Source: Brienomyrus brachyistius (Eukaryota > Chordata > Actinopteri > Osteoglossiformes > Mormyridae). Taken from it: DNA of 64,000 nucleotides. The stretch covers positions 28,698,474-28,762,473 of the forward strand of contig NC_064540.1 of NCBI RefSeq assembly GCF_023856365.1, written 5' to 3'. The stretch's first letter is position 1; every line of letters begins with the position of its first letter. Below are positions 45,641 to 57,419 of the stretch, one piece after another. The notes under the pieces are model-generated. The model was not told the origin of the DNA, did not search any database, and saw nothing but the letters and a program-made list of their open reading frames with translations. The position numbers were made by a program, and so were the translations under genes.

Positions 45641-46607
45641 AAATTTTCAGCTTTCAGCACCTTGGTGGAATGTTTTTGCATGTTGCACATGCTCGAAAAT
45701 TAGTGAGAAATCTTTATCTTTCCACTTAAAAATGCGTAAATAAAAAAATAAAATCTCACAAATAACACAATTAATCACAACATGCTCCTTTATTTTTTCT
45801 CTCTCTCTGAAGATTTTCTGAAGTGTGCGACAACAACTTAAATAACTCTGCTTGTTTAAGTCAGACAGACTTAAGGAAAATATCATTACAAACCTTAATG
45901 TGTCTTCCTTGGAATATGCTCACTCTCTACAAACACAAACGTCAGCTTTTATATGAAATAATTAAAATAACCATCTTATACATTTCTTGATTGCGTTCTA
46001 CCGATCAACACACCCTCAAGCACGACTCGCTATTGATATGCTAATAAGTAATACCTAAATAATAGCTCTCTATTAATTAAACTGAAAAGAATTTGTGAAT
46101 GACTTTAATACATTTATATACAGTACCGAACACTTCTGCGTATAACAGTCTGTGTTACAAAATATGCTGGGTATTGACCAATTTGTGATTTTTATTACAT
46201 CATTCTAGCATGTTTTTAAAATCAATTTTTACAAAATGTATTGCTGAAATACACAGAAAAGTAAAAGCATGTCAAGGCATCCTCAAAAATACATGCTGAA
46301 ATCAGCCCTGTTTTCATTTTTTGGTGCATACAGGAAAACAAATGATCGAACACTGAACTTACCATAGTCTACACTCAAACTATCAGAATAATATTAGTTA
46401 TGTACATGGGCGTGAAACATAAATGTGTATATTAATTATCCACTTTTCAAAACGTTTGTATTTTACCATTGCTTCTGTAAAACATTGGTATGTCATGACG
46501 TGATTGTAATGATTAGTTACATATTTACACACAAATTAGAGACAATAGTTACGCTCATGTAAACCTGCATGAAACAAAATTTATTAAATTAAGTTAGTAA
46601 TCATTTG
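45641..46607. other. piggyBac-adjacent repeat and unassigned intron
   Basis: 45650-45790 is the inverted partner of 42430-42545. Beyond about 45900 the sequence is AT-rich with no feature I can name. Confidence 0.4.
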
Positions 46608-46637
46608 TGCACACACACACACACACACACACACACT
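46608..46637 (+). repeat. (CA)n microsatellite
   Basis: About 14 perfect CA units. Confidence 0.95.
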
Positions 46638-46904
46638 CGCACATGTATAGATCATCCTTGTGCCATCTGCTGAAAGAGAAGAGAATGGCAGCTTGGGAAG
46701 GCAGGAAACAACATGGTCGAATGCGCAGCTATCTGCAGTTTTGCACAAGTATGAGCAAAATAGCTTTAAACTAGCTTGTACCAGTGTGACTTTGAAAATT
46801 TAAGGGTGCTGGGTGACACAATGCACAAATTTAGGAAAAGTCATGAAAGGAGAGTCATGGAGTTTGATCAGGTGAAGAGTTTTTTTTTTTTTTGGTTGTT
46901 ATGG

Positions 46905-47330
46905 GAAAATGACCGGCGCTTCTAGAGTTAAGAGGATGTCAGGAGGGATGCCGTGTCGAGCGAACATTGACTTCAGATGAATGATCACCTCCATGGACCT
47001 TGTTGGGTTGAGCTGTGCTATCTCTATAAACCTAGAAAAGTAATCAACTACCAACAGGTAAGCCTTATCTCTAAGGGTAAACAGGTCAGCACCCAGTGTT
47101 TGCCAAGGCCTTTCCGGAAGTTCAGTTAGCTTCAGGGATTTTCTACAGTTTGATCTTTCTTTAATGCATACTCTGCATTTGAGGACAAGCTCCTCTATCT
47201 GACTGCTTAGGCCAGGCCACCACAGTCTGATTGGCACGTTCTCGGCACTTTACCACCCCCTGGTGGCCTTCATGTATTTTCTCCAATACATCATTCCTCA
47301 TGTTAGTAGGTATGACTAACCTTGTTCCTC
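46905..47330 (-). pseudogene. Ty3-type integrase fragment
   Basis: The minus strand has the end of the zinc-binding region ([20 protein letters not shown]), then RPWQTLGADLFTLRDKAYLL with the first catalytic Asp, and VVDYFSRFIEIAQLNPTRSM. It stops after ARHGIPPDILLT, before the second Asp (usually SDNG). The preceding part (YWQERAVLSMHDGLLLRGTR) is readable only after a frame change upstream of 47240. The integrase would insert element DNA; this copy cannot. Confidence 0.85.
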
Positions 47331-47435
47331 ACAGTAGAAGTCCGTCATGCATGCTCAGAACTGCTCGTTCTTGCCAGTACTGTCTGAGCAGTCCTTGCAG
47401 TTGGTTCCTGTCTGGCCAACCTTCCAGACAGAATT

Positions 47436-47700
47436 TCATGACCAGTGTGAAAAATCTGTCTGCGCACAACTGCTCACGAAGCAACACCAGTCTGTTGGTG
47501 CCTCTACATGACTTATGACCCCTAGTCTCTCCATCCTCTCCAATTCATTTTTTACCTTGCCAATGAGTGGCAATGGGACCCTCCTTGGCACTTTAAGGGA
47601 AAATGGTTTGGTGTTAGGGTTTAAGTTCAATGGTGTAGGGCTTTTGAACGTGCCCAAGTCCCTCACAGAGCTTAGGGTGGGCCTTTTTAACACTATCTTG
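47436..47700 (-). pseudogene. Ty3-type reverse transcriptase N-terminal fragment
   Basis: The minus frame reads PFSLKVPRRVPLPLIGKVKN then ELERMERLGVISHVEAPTDW, the conserved opening of the RT domain. After WC the sequence jumps to unrelated frames, so the catalytic palm is deleted. Confidence 0.85.
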
Positions 47701-47710
47701 GTTTATAGTG

Positions 47711-48889
47711 TCAATTGTCAAGTTTCACTGAATCTGGTCTGCTTAACAGTGCCACCTGCAGATTTCTGACTGTAAAGATTTTCTCTATGGTGCTCCTCTT
47801 CTTGTATGACAGCGTTTCGATAGCTGACCCCACATTTAGGTTCATACCACCTGGCCCGTATAGTGGTTTCTGTGTCTTTTGTAGCTGTTCATCACTTTGT
47901 GTGATTAGTTGATAAATATGTTCAGGGACAGCTGTAACATCGGCCCCGGTATGAATTTTAAATGTTACCTTATGGCTTATATTCATGTTGGCCATCCATG
48001 GGACGTCTCCGGAAGTCACCTCTCCGAAAAACAAATCATCCGTGTCCTCAGCAACCTCGTTCACTGTGAAGTTTGACCTACAGACCTTGGCATTATGTCC
48101 CCTTCTACCACATTTGTGGCATTCTGTGCTCTTAGCAGGACACTCATATGCTGGGTGAAATGGTGATTTACCACATTTATGGCATGTTTTATGTCCCGTC
48201 ACGGTCTGTGCAGTTCTTGTGCCTTTTAGTTGTCCTTGTGTCTGTTCTTTGAATTTATCCTTGTGCTGCTTTGCTCTTTTAACCAGCACTGTGTTGATGG
48301 CTATTTTAGTTGTCCTATCTCCCCTCTCAGGTCAGTCTTTTGCCTTTTTATTTCCTCTGATTGTCTTGCCATGGCTTTCGTGAGGGTGAGGTCTTCATCC
48401 AGTTGCATCCGATCAGACAATGATGAATCCCTAAGACCCACGACTAATCTGTCCCTGAGAAGTTCATCATGCAGTGCTCCATATTCACAATTCTCAGCCA
48501 ATGCATAACGAGCCATGATAAATGAGTCCACAGATTCCGAATGTTCCTGCACCCTGTTATTGAACTTGGCCCATTGGTATATCACATTTTTATTTGGGAC
48601 AAAGGACGTGTTGAACCCTCTCTTAACTGCATTGCTGGTGCTGCTCGCCAGTTAAATCGAGCCAACGTAGCATATCATCAGCCTCATCACTCATGCAGTT
48701 TACCAGTATATTTACCTGATTGGCTTCAGAGGAATTAACCAGATTACGTCCCAGTCTGAAGCACTCGAATTTCAGGATCCACTTCTTCGATTCCTGCGGT
48801 TTCGAAAAGTCAAACGGTTCCGGAGGTTTTTTTGTGATGGTTGCTGTCAGCGGTGCTGCTAGATCCAGTTGTGCTGGCTCGTCTGCCAT
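47711..48889 (-). pseudogene. Ty3-type gag-protease region
   Basis: ATG at 48889 opens MADEPAQLDLAAPLTATITK. A capsid-like region follows (PFDFSKPQESKKWILKFECF, then DDMLRWLDLTGEQ), broken by a frame change near 48600, and continues as IYQWAKFNNRVQEHSESVDS. Near 48190-48090 are two zinc knuckles, the second a canonical CHKCGRRGHNAKVC. The protease follows with FKIHTGADVTAVP, in which His replaces the catalytic Asp of the DTGA motif, so it is inactive. The gag packages element RNA. This element is unrelated to the proline-rich frame at 40.6-42.1 kb. Confidence 0.85.
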
Positions 48890-48980
48890 GTCTGGTCATG
48901 CCTACTCTTCTCTTTCCCCAATTTTTTTTTTCTTTCTACATGCTGTCACTGTGGGTCCTCCAGCCAGACGCTCAAAGCAG

Positions 48981-49141
48981 CTCCGCTTCTGACACCATGA
49001 TATGTTGGGGTCCACAAAATAAACACTGCTTTCAGCCTCCTTGAATACCTTTACTGAGCACCTCAGAAGACATATAAAAAAACCCGCACGACTCATCTCC
49101 TGGTCGTGCCAATAACACATAACCCCCTACCTCCTGACATC
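48981..49141 (-). repeat. Candidate 5' LTR and tRNA primer site of the Ty3-type element
   Basis: In sense orientation TGTCAGGAGG...CCCCAACA (49141-49003) is a 139-bp TG...CA unit. Five bases later comes TGGTGTCAGAAGCGGAG (48997-48981), a classic TGG-starting primer site. Without a second LTR the outer boundary is uncertain. Confidence 0.5.
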
Positions 49142-49638
49142 ATTGGGTCAAATGGAAGGTTACATTGACCAATGCCAAAAACTAAAAAAAAAAAACAAAA
49201 CTGATGATCAACATGGTCAAAAGATTTCTCCTGACTGACAGAAAGTGATCCAACATTAAAGTTCCAAAACTGTACAAATATCCAAAATGCTGTGCACTAT
49301 GAAAATATTGTCCATAATTGATTTTCAGCAATGCAATATGCAACATGCATTAGACACTGAACTTCACAATTATCTAAAACAAGCAAAGAATCTCATTTAT
49401 AAGAAGTTGAATATTTATGAAAAAAATTAAAATGTACTGAGGGCCAGATATATCAGTTATTTCAGTACTTTGAAACTTTTGAAATTTAGAAAAATGGAAA
49501 AACATCTGTTTTCTTTGTATTCTCCAATCTCCCCTATCTTTGGGATATAATGATACAAAATACTTTGAACTGAGCTGGAAACACAGCACTCTGTTACCAT
49601 TTTTTCATCACAGTTACTACAGCATCAAGCAGTAACAT
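49142..49638. other. csf1 intron 3, nothing recognised
   Basis: AT-rich sequence without identifiable features. Confidence 0.4.
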
Positions 49639-50664
49639 AGCTCTTTCACACCAAGCCCTGGCCAGAGCTGGTGCCAGTTCTCGGCCAGAACTTGGCTGGA
49701 GCTCACATCAGCCCCACGAAAAACCATCTCGCATTCACACTGCACTTGGACCTGAATGGGTAGAATGATGACGTCAGTATGTACGTGTTGCTGTGGGAGG
49801 GGTACTCTTAGACAAGTGAAGACAAAAATGGACTACCATGCAAGATGCAATGAACACAAGATTTTTTTTATTTACTGCAAATGCTTACATTATTTTTAGC
49901 TTTATTTTTTATTGTTCCTGGGTTTAACCCAACACAGTTCATTCAAAATTTCTGAGTGTCTGGTGAGTCATTTGAGTACATCTGCCAACAACTTCAGTGG
50001 TTCAACACGAACTACCATTTGTGTTGCAGTTAAAAAGCGGGTTGTAATTGGCGATGCATTGATGGATGAATTCCGAGTCGTGCATGCTAATACGCAAGGA
50101 TGCATATTACTGTCATGCATGAATGCGTTAACCTTCAAGAGCAATACATGCAGTAATCCATTATTGTAACAGCGTAAATGCGTACTTAAATTATGTGCAT
50201 TTGCAGTGCTATGACAAGAAATTACTATGCATTGCAACCTTTATACTGCAAAATGAAATAGGAATTAGCATATAAAAAATAAAATGCATAGTAACTTCTT
50301 GTCAATCAGTGCAAATGCACATAAAAAAGTATGGGATACTGAAGGAACTACTCAGCAATATGCATTGATGGGCTACTTTAATAGGGAGAGTGAAGAAAAG
50401 AAAATAACAAAACATTCTGGTAAACTTTTATTTAACAAATATGCAAATAATCAATTTAGCAAATAATCAAGAAATATGTAAATCTTTCATGTGGAATAAA
50501 TTTATATAAGTGATGCTCCTGTCCATCTGCATTTTCATCACCTGTGTTAAAACAAGCAGGTGAAAGACACGATTTGTAAATGTCACTTATTTTTGGTGTG
50601 ACTACAATGCCCAGGCTGCAGTTTTGGCTCAGCATGGACACCAGCCCTAGTGTGAAAGGCCTAA
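49639..50664. mobile_element. Possible hAT-like TIR element
   Basis: Left CTCTTTCACACCAAGCCCTGG and right CCAGCCCTAGTGTGAAAGGCC are imperfect inverted repeats. Flanking 8-mers TAACATAG and TAAGAGAG agree at six of eight positions. About 1.03 kb without a transposase. Confidence 0.45.
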
Positions 50665-50865
50665 GAGAGTTGATGGTGGCAAGCATTACGAAAGTTGTCT
50701 ATATGCAATCATCAAACCAGACAACACATGGCATGCATAAAACATAATTCTATGGCTTTTAATTGCATTATTATTAATTAAAGATTATTCTATTCATTGT
50801 AAAACAAGCGAATGCTCTAACACTACATTACAATTTGGTATTCCCCCATAAAATTGCCTGAAGAA

Positions 50866-51060
50866 ATAAATTAGTCAGTGTATCAGTGTAAATTCATTTT
50901 ATTTGTGTTTAGAAGTGAAATCTGTTTTACTAATTGAACAACAGTGCTGATCATCTCACGGGAATTGCTTTTGACAACATATACATTAATTTTCCTTTTG
51001 AAGCCAGGATAAATACAACCAATAGATACTCACTGACTCCGTGCTTCACTGTAAACTATT
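50866..51060 (+). repeat. Unclassified dispersed repeat, copy B
   Basis: Shares GTGTATCAGTGTAAATTCAT and TTACTAATTGAAC with 3855-3975 in the same order, and continues to GTGCTTCACTG (ATGCTTCACTG in copy A). Confidence 0.5.
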
Positions 51061-51184
51061 TAAGTTATTTATGTAGCACTAAGCTACAAAGTACTATATA
51101 ATAAATCTTAAAAGACACATATTCCAAAAACATACAGCACATAAAACCAAAACAATAAAATACAAAATACCACTAATATGTTCA

Positions 51185-51305
51185 AGATCATCTGTTTTGA
51201 GATCAAGACAAGATCAGGACTCACCCAACCCAAGACCACGTCAAGAGTAAGACCATTCCAATCAAGACCAGATTTTAATCAAGACCAAAAGAAGACCAAT
51301 AAGAA
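51185..51305 (+). repeat. Degenerate AAGACCA-rich repeat
   Basis: Irregular repeats of ATCAAGACCA / CAAGACCACG. A simple-repeat derivative, not a gene. Confidence 0.6.
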
Positions 51306-52167
51306 ATATTCACAATCAGATTTTTTTTTGGTAGAATTCATCCATATTGGGGCTATATTTTCATTTATGTAATTCCAAAATACCCTATTACTGAAAAGCT
51401 TTAATGTTCAAATACTCTAAACAATAATACAGATGTATAAAAACACACAATATAACAAAATCATGTGCACAAACTCCCCCAGCTCCATGATGGCAATAGT
51501 AAATTACAACTTTAACAATCAACTATAAACAATGAACATGACCAACAATGTCCAAAACAGTCCCATATAACAAGGGCAGTTGATGATGGATGAGTCAAAA
51601 AAATACCTTATGAATAGCTCCCCGAAAGGAACATACCAGTTCCTGATGCAGCATGAGGTGATTGGAAGCAGGATCATAGCCAGAGTTTGAAAAGTTGTGA
51701 GGACTCGAGGGTGAGGGGGTTGGGTGGATCTTGTCAATCACACATGACATACAGAGGACTTGTTTTATAGGGGAAAGGCAGTGTTAAATGAGAGTTAATA
51801 TCCATTAATTGATAGTTTAGGTTACAAAAGTTATGTGGCATTATTAATGTATTGGTTACATTAGCATAGCATAATTTCTACCCAGATATATAGTTTTAAA
51901 CATTTTCTTTGATGACCTAAGTCTTTTGTACAGTACTATATATTTTATCTGTATAAATGTCATGTAAATCAAGAAAAAGTGTCTGGTAAGAATAAGTGAT
52001 GTTGGCTAAGATGTTTGTTGGAATGGCATGCATCATTGGTACATTGAAACCTTTCGAGCAGGAGGTTTTCAAACTGGGGTTTAATTTCATTTGGTGGTTT
52101 CCACTGTTTAGAAAGGTCTACACCAGTGGTTCTTCATTATGGATTACGACCCAAAGGTAGGTCACTT
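51306..52167. other. csf1 intron 3, nothing recognised
   Basis: AT-rich. No repeat or coding motif that I can name. Confidence 0.4.
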
Positions 52168-52451
52168 GATGATGATGATAACATTTTATTTCAAACATAT
52201 ACAACAAACCAATATATACACATACACACATACCTGAATATATAGATACACACACACATGTGCTGCAGACAAAATAAACAAAATCTTAATAACAAAAAAT
52301 AATCGTCAAGTCCGAAATGGAGTAGTATATGTATAAGTATATGTACATACTTGTTAATCCCTACCCCATGCTCATCATCATATTCTTTGTTACCCCCACC
52401 TCCCTTCATTACTCACCCCATACTAAAAGGAAAAAAAGAGAAAATGTATAA

Positions 52452-52860
52452 CTACAGTGGTAGATGTAATGCAGAATTATATATCGCATCAGTAACCCAG
52501 TTAATCAGATTCATAATTTTCCAAAAGCAGGTATCGAAAACTGAATAATGCCTGAACGTTGCTGGAGGTCCACTGGAAAACTGTTCCAGAGTTTCCACAA
52601 ATGGAAATACAAAAGGTTTTAACCACTGTTCGGTCTTCAAATTTAACTTTCTCCTCAGTTTATAGTCCCCTTTTCTGTCAAAAAACATCCTCTGTACATT
52701 TCCTGGCAACATATTATATTTGGCTTTATACACAATTTGTGCAGTTTTCTATTTTACAAGATTCATAACCTTCAAGAACAAAATATTAGTGTGATCTCTG
52801 AATCCTACTTTATTAATAATCCTAATTGTTCTTTTCTGAAGTTTACATAATGGTTCAAGT
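52452..52860 (-). pseudogene. LINE C-terminal region
   Basis: The minus strand begins at the LTR border with LEPLCKLQKRTIRIINKVGF. It continues (after a stop) through YKAKYNMLPGNVQRMFFDRK to LINWVTDAIYNSALHLPL. These are the post-palm blocks of a CR1/jockey-group RT protein. Some 100 residues that should precede LEPLCKLQ are absent. Confidence 0.7.
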
Positions 52861-53151
52861 TGTCAGGTTGTGGGTTGGACAGGCGAGCAGGAAGCAGGGA
52901 AAGACCTAGCAGGCAGGCAGGATCTTCAGGAAAACGTGGGGTTATTAAGGGAACGGGAGAGATAAGGCAGACGGCGACAAACTGACATCAACTAACATTA
53001 ATGACAAGTCTGGGGAAGACAGACTCTGACGCGGACTAAATACAAAAGACAAGTCGAAAATAACAGGAAACAGCTGGGGACAATCAGAGAAGCACACGTG
53101 GATGATGAGGGGGTGTGGCACACACGAGGATCGGACGAGCTGGGCATGACA
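52861..53151 (-). repeat. Solo LTR of the proline-rich LTR family, inside a LINE
   Basis: 291 bp; sense TGTCATGCCCAGCTCGTCCG ... TATTTAGTCC ... TTGTCATTAATG ... CAACCTGACA. Flanks CAAGT | GAAGT agree at 4 of 5. No internal sequence is attached. Confidence 0.8.
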
Positions 53152-53690
53152 GAAGTGAAGTCTTTGAAAAATATTTGTATCATCTGCAAATAAGATTAAC
53201 TGTAATATATCAGATGTTTTACATATATCATTGATGTACAGGATAAACAGTTTTGGTCCTAATACATGGCCCCTGTGGGACTCCACAAACAATGTCCAGG
53301 CACTCTGACTGATATTCACCAATCTTCTCAAATTTCTGCCTGCTTCTTAAATAACTCTTAACCCACTCCAACACCACTCCTCTAATGCCACAGTGCTCCA
53401 GTTTATCGAGTAATATTTCATGATTGTGTCAAATACTTTTTTAGGTCAATGAAATCTCCAACTGTACATTGTATTTGATCTATATTATTATTGATATTTT
53501 CAATGAATTCCATTAATGCCGTTGATGTTGATCTGTTTGATATGAAACCATACAGGATGTCTGTTAATAGTTTATGCTTATCGTTGAATTTGTCAAGTCT
53601 GTTAATGAAAACTTTTTCCAGTATGTTTGAGAATTGTGAGAGTAGAGAAACAGGCCTGTAATTTGTGAATTGATGAATCTCCATTTTTTG
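53152..53690 (-). pseudogene. LINE reverse transcriptase fragment
   Basis: Minus strand: TNYRPVSLLSQFSNILEKVF, LTDILYGFISNRSTSTALME, VGDFIDLKKYLTQS, then after a frame change VLGPKLFILYINDICKTSDI and LFADDTNIFQRL, where the catalytic ADD is intact. The frame is cut by the LTR directly after this motif. CR1/jockey-type by motif style. Confidence 0.8.
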
Positions 53691-53794
53691 TACAGGGGTA
53701 TTACTTTAGCTATTTTCATTTGTTGGGAATGTACCAGTTTGCAGAGACAAATTACAAATGTACGTTAAAAGTTTAGAGATACCACTTGCATATA

Positions 53795-53830
53795 GACTAT
53801 ATGGAAAAAAGTACTGGGACACACTTCTTA
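53795..53830 (+). mobile_element. Tc1-derived repeat, left piece
   Basis: ACTATATGGAAAAAAGTACT followed by GGGACACACTTCTTA is the end of the Tc1-derived repeat also seen at 38850-39130 and 61600-61990. It continues at 54715 after the inserted element. Confidence 0.7.
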
Positions 53831-54714
53831 TAGGTACTTGGAAATCCTGCATTGGTCGCTCGCTCTACTATTCCATGTGATGATGTCATCATTTTTTCAG
53901 CGACGGCTACGGGTTGGGTGCGAAAATGCGGTTTTCACGGCTAGCTCTGCATTCAAATTATGAGATATCCGGCATTTTGAATAATTTATTTATCCTTCAT
54001 TTTCTTATTTTTTACCGGATCAAAATCGGTTCAGTATTCGCGGAGCAACAACAATTTGAAAACAAGGTAACTTTCACGCACTAAATAAAAATCGAAAGAA
54101 TCATGGGGCATCGATTATTTGTGCACAGGCATATTTATTGCACCCTAAATGTGAAAATTGCCAAATATGATGACGATTGATGCATGCCCACACTGTACAA
54201 TTGTGTGCCCACTTCAGGATAATTGAAGATTGAAGGGATTTTATAACCACTCCGATTGCTGTGCGGAGGATGGGTCAATGTCACGTGACCACCGATCTGG
54301 CTTCTGATTGGTTGGACATCATGCCAGCTAATGTAGATACCCCCAACTAAATTTTCATTTCAACATTCAACAACAAAAATCACTAAGATTGGTTAGATAC
54401 TGGCAAAGTTATGGTTGTTTAAGTGCACCATACCCTATTTACAATTTCTTACATTTAATGAACAAGGCGCAGGCGGTCCTCCGCCTATGCAGAGCGAAGT
54501 TGCTCTAAGTAGTCACAGTTTTTTCTACAGTTCTAATTGTAATTACATTAGAACAAAAGTCTGAATTCAGGCATATTAAATCTTCAATATCTCTGGTTCT
54601 ATTAAAGCTATATTGACAAATGAGGTATAATTGTTTATGGTTTTTTAATCTCTTTCCATTAAAATGGGTGTGAAGTTAATCAAGACACCTTGGTGAAAAA
54701 TTTCCAAGTACCTA
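53831..54714. mobile_element. Unclassified TIR element inserted in the Tc1-derived repeat
   Basis: 884 bp with 15-bp perfect TIRs: TAGGTACTTGGAAAT at the left and ATTTCCAAGTACCTA at the right. A CTTCTTA duplication flanks it (53824-53830 and 54715-54721), or 8 bp (ACTTCTTA) if one base is reassigned. Excision restores the host repeat exactly. No transposase frame. The interior has a GGCGGTCCTCCGCC hairpin at about 54473. The superfamily is undetermined. Confidence 0.8.
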
Positions 54715-54905
54715 CTTCTTAATCATTGAATTCAGGTGTTTCATTTAAAACCATTACCACAAATATATAAAACCAAGCATCTAGCCATGCAGGCAGGTTT
54801 ACAAATATCTATGAAAGGTGAGATCGTTCTGAAGACCTCAGTGAATTCAAGCATGGTACTGTCATATGATGCCACCTTTGTAATAAATCAGTTTGTAAAA
54901 TTTCT
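54715..54905 (+). mobile_element. Tc1-derived repeat, right piece
   Basis: Continues from CTTCTTAATCATTGAATTCA with GGTGTTTCATTTAAAACC and AGCATGGTACTGTCATATGA. Compare the reverse copy at 38850-39130. Confidence 0.7.
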
Positions 54906-55110
54906 TCCCTGATAGATATGTGCATTTTTTTGGCAAAGCAGAGCAACAGAAACTCAGCCACAAAATATATCCCTAATCACTAATAACAATTAAAGCGTGT
55001 AAATTAACAGAATGTAACTGTTGTATCACAAAAAAATGCAGCAGCTTTAACATAGATCACTGTAGTATCATGATAATGAAACGCGTTTTAATATCAAATA
55101 TACAGACAAA

Positions 55111-55470
55111 GGGGTGGCATGGTGGTGCAGTGGTTAGCACTGTTGCCTCACACCTCTGGGACCCGGGTTCGAGTCTCCGCCTGGGTTACAAGTGTGTGGA
55201 GTTTGCATGTTCTCCCCATGTCGTCGTGGGGTTTTCTCTGGGTACTCCGGATTCTTCCCACATGTCTTTTGGACATGCTGAGGCTAATTGGAGTTGCTAA
55301 ATTGCCCGTAGGTGTGCATGTGTGAGTGAATGGTGTGTGTGTGTGCCCTGCGATGGGCTGGCCCCCCATCCTGGGTTGTTCCCTGCCTCGTGCCCATTGC
55401 TTCCGGGATAGGCTGCGGACCCCCAACGACCGAGTAGGATAAGTGGTTTGGAAAATGGATGGATGGATGG
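55111..55470 (+). mobile_element. V-SINE (DANA-like), full length
   Basis: Full-length + copy from GGGGTGGCATGGTGGTGCAG to the (TGGA)n tail. Duplication TATACAGACAAA (55099-55110) / TATACGGACAAA (55472-55483), one mismatch. Confidence 0.96.
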
Positions 55471-55555
55471 CTATACGGACAAATTAAGTAGATTTTTACA
55501 TATATAATGACAGCATAATGTTTTAAAAAGATAGCAAAATTCTTCTTGTGTACAT

Positions 55556-55750
55556 CCATCCTTCCATATTTTGGAAGCTATGGGCATGAGGCAGGGAACA
55601 ACCCAGGATGGGGGGCCAGTCCATCACACCCCACGACGAAATGGGGAGAACATGCAAACTCTGCACACATGTGACCCAGGTGGAGACTTGAACCTGGAAC
55701 CCAAAGGTGTGAGGCAACAGTGCTAACCACTGCATCCACATGGTGCCCCC
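55556..55750 (-). mobile_element. V-SINE, diverged
   Basis: Reverse copy with an internal deletion. The head ends ...CCACTGCATCCACATGGTGC. Perfect duplication TCTTGTGTACAT (55544-55555, 55751-55762). Confidence 0.93.
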
Positions 55751-56126
55751 TCTTGTGTACATAAACCTATAAATGCTCAGCTACCAATAAAATACAATGC
55801 ATTTTGTTGTATTGGTAGCATACTGATTAAAAAATTACATGTTTTTGGGGAAATGAATGACACATTACACAGATATTCAGTTACATCCGGTTTATTAACA
55901 ACTTTCAAAAACATTAAAACTGACATTAACTGTCTTCAAATGTGTTAACACATTTTAACATTTAAATAAAGTACTCACATAAAAATGCTCACATAAACAA
56001 GCTCAAAAACACCAAGCACAGAAACATGCTTACATAAACTGGCAAAAGCCTTGTGCAGAACAAAAGAAGTATAATCACTTTTGTTATTTACAATGTTCAT
56101 AGATCGCATTGTGAGGGCAACTTATG

Positions 56127-56493
56127 TTAATCCCTCCACTCAAAGTCAGCTATTTTTGAAATAAGAGACAGAACATTTGATTTCACAGCTTGTCTTTTTG
56201 CTCCTTTCTCCACCTTGAAGCCCCTTTCTGGGTTAAATTTGTGATTTACATATCTTTTTAAGGATGTAAATGCGCTGTCACAAAAATGGCACTTGAATGC
56301 TGCAAACTTCTCTGTGAGTTTAGCTGTGCTTTTATCATTTGGCGAATTATCTAATCCATTCAAATCTAAAACTTCTATGACGTCCAATGGTCTGTTTGTT
56401 TGCAATCGGTGCATACGCGAAATGTGACTGGTGGCAACACTGTCAAACAAAGCATATATTTAAAAAAATCGAAATATACATACCTTAATATGT
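56127..56493 (-). CDS. Possible small zinc-finger-like gene or transposon ORF, last two exons
   Basis: The minus-strand frame 56450-56127 reads ...FKCHFCDSAFTSLKRYVNH, half of a C2H2-like finger without the second His, then basic KVEKGAKRQAVKSNV and the C-terminus ISKIADFEWRD. A TTTGACAG acceptor and a GTATGT donor 44 nt upstream could splice it to IDTRTRYEVREGLRHIL in matching phase. AATAAA on the minus strand near 55894-55889 could serve as poly(A) signal. The proposed 44-nt intron is very short, and no start codon is visible upstream. It could be a domesticated or still repetitive transposon gene of a kind common in fish. I do not recognise the family. Confidence 0.3.
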
Positions 56494-56660
56494 GTCTTAG
56501 TCCTTCTCTGACTTCGTAGCGAGTTCTTGTATCAATTCTCAGATGATCCCATCAGTTCTGATCTGCAAAACTTTTATTTCTTTAAACAGATAAATAGAGC
56601 CTTCCACTGCCCTCTGGGTATGCGCACAAGTTTGAAACTAGTTGCGACCGGAAGCGTCCA

Positions 56661-57419
56661 GTCCATCACAGTATAGACCTTTTGTGAATGTAAAAGTCAT
56701 AAATCTCTTTAAATCCAATATAAACGCTCCTGATTGTTCATGTTAAGATAAACACGCTATAAACTGAGCAATGACAATCTACTTTTATCTACTTGCCGAC
56801 TCGGAATTAAGCATTCGTAATTATTTAATAATATAATTACACTAAATACCAATTCGGTGACTCGTACATTCCCCATATTATCTAATTTGTAATTGTATTT
56901 TTTGTAATGTTTGTAACCTTAACTCTACACAAACCATTTAATATATATACAACAACACAGTACAATTGTGGTGGATATATGTTTAAGAATGAAATGTGCA
57001 ACAGGTTTTAGAACGGTTAACCAATGTAGATTTTATATACACTGAATGCAAAATTAAAGTTAATGAAAGAAAATTCACAAAAAAGTGCTGTTGCGCTTTA
57101 ATAAAACAGCAGCACATGTTGGTACAGTAAAAACATTGAAATTTTACAGATAAAGCATGTAACCATAATTCTAATTTCTGTAAAAATACAGAAAAGAAAT
57201 TGTCCAGTTTCACTGAAGGGATTTCTCTGTTATTTTACAAACTGTGCGTAAATATACGTTTATGCAATGTAGTTTTAACGAAATTTTTCTGTCATTTAAC
57301 ATAACAGGAAAAAAACGTGAATTACAGTCAAATTGACTGATATAAAACAGTTTAAAATTCTGAAAAAAATGTCCTTTTTACAGTGCACCTCATAGGTGTT
57401 AAAACAGAGAAGAGTCTCA
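56661..57419. other. csf1 intron 3, nothing recognised
   Basis: AT-rich; no gene or named repeat. Confidence 0.4.

Larger units (their letters stand above)
46905..49141 (-). mobile_element. Ty3-type LTR retrotransposon, internally deleted
   Basis: In minus order: short candidate 5' LTR (49141-49003), primer site (48997-48981), gag with two zinc knuckles, protease, the first part of reverse transcriptase, then a deletion removing most of RT and RNase H, and integrase truncated at 46905. No 3' LTR was found. Confidence 0.85.
52168..53705 (-). mobile_element. Non-LTR retrotransposon (LINE), split by a solo LTR
   Basis: The 3' end is a (GAT)n microsatellite at 52168-52180. Minus-strand coding pieces lie at 52452-52860 (C-terminal) and 53152-53690 (RT). 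They are separated by the LTR 52861-53151 and by a missing segment. Confidence 0.75.
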
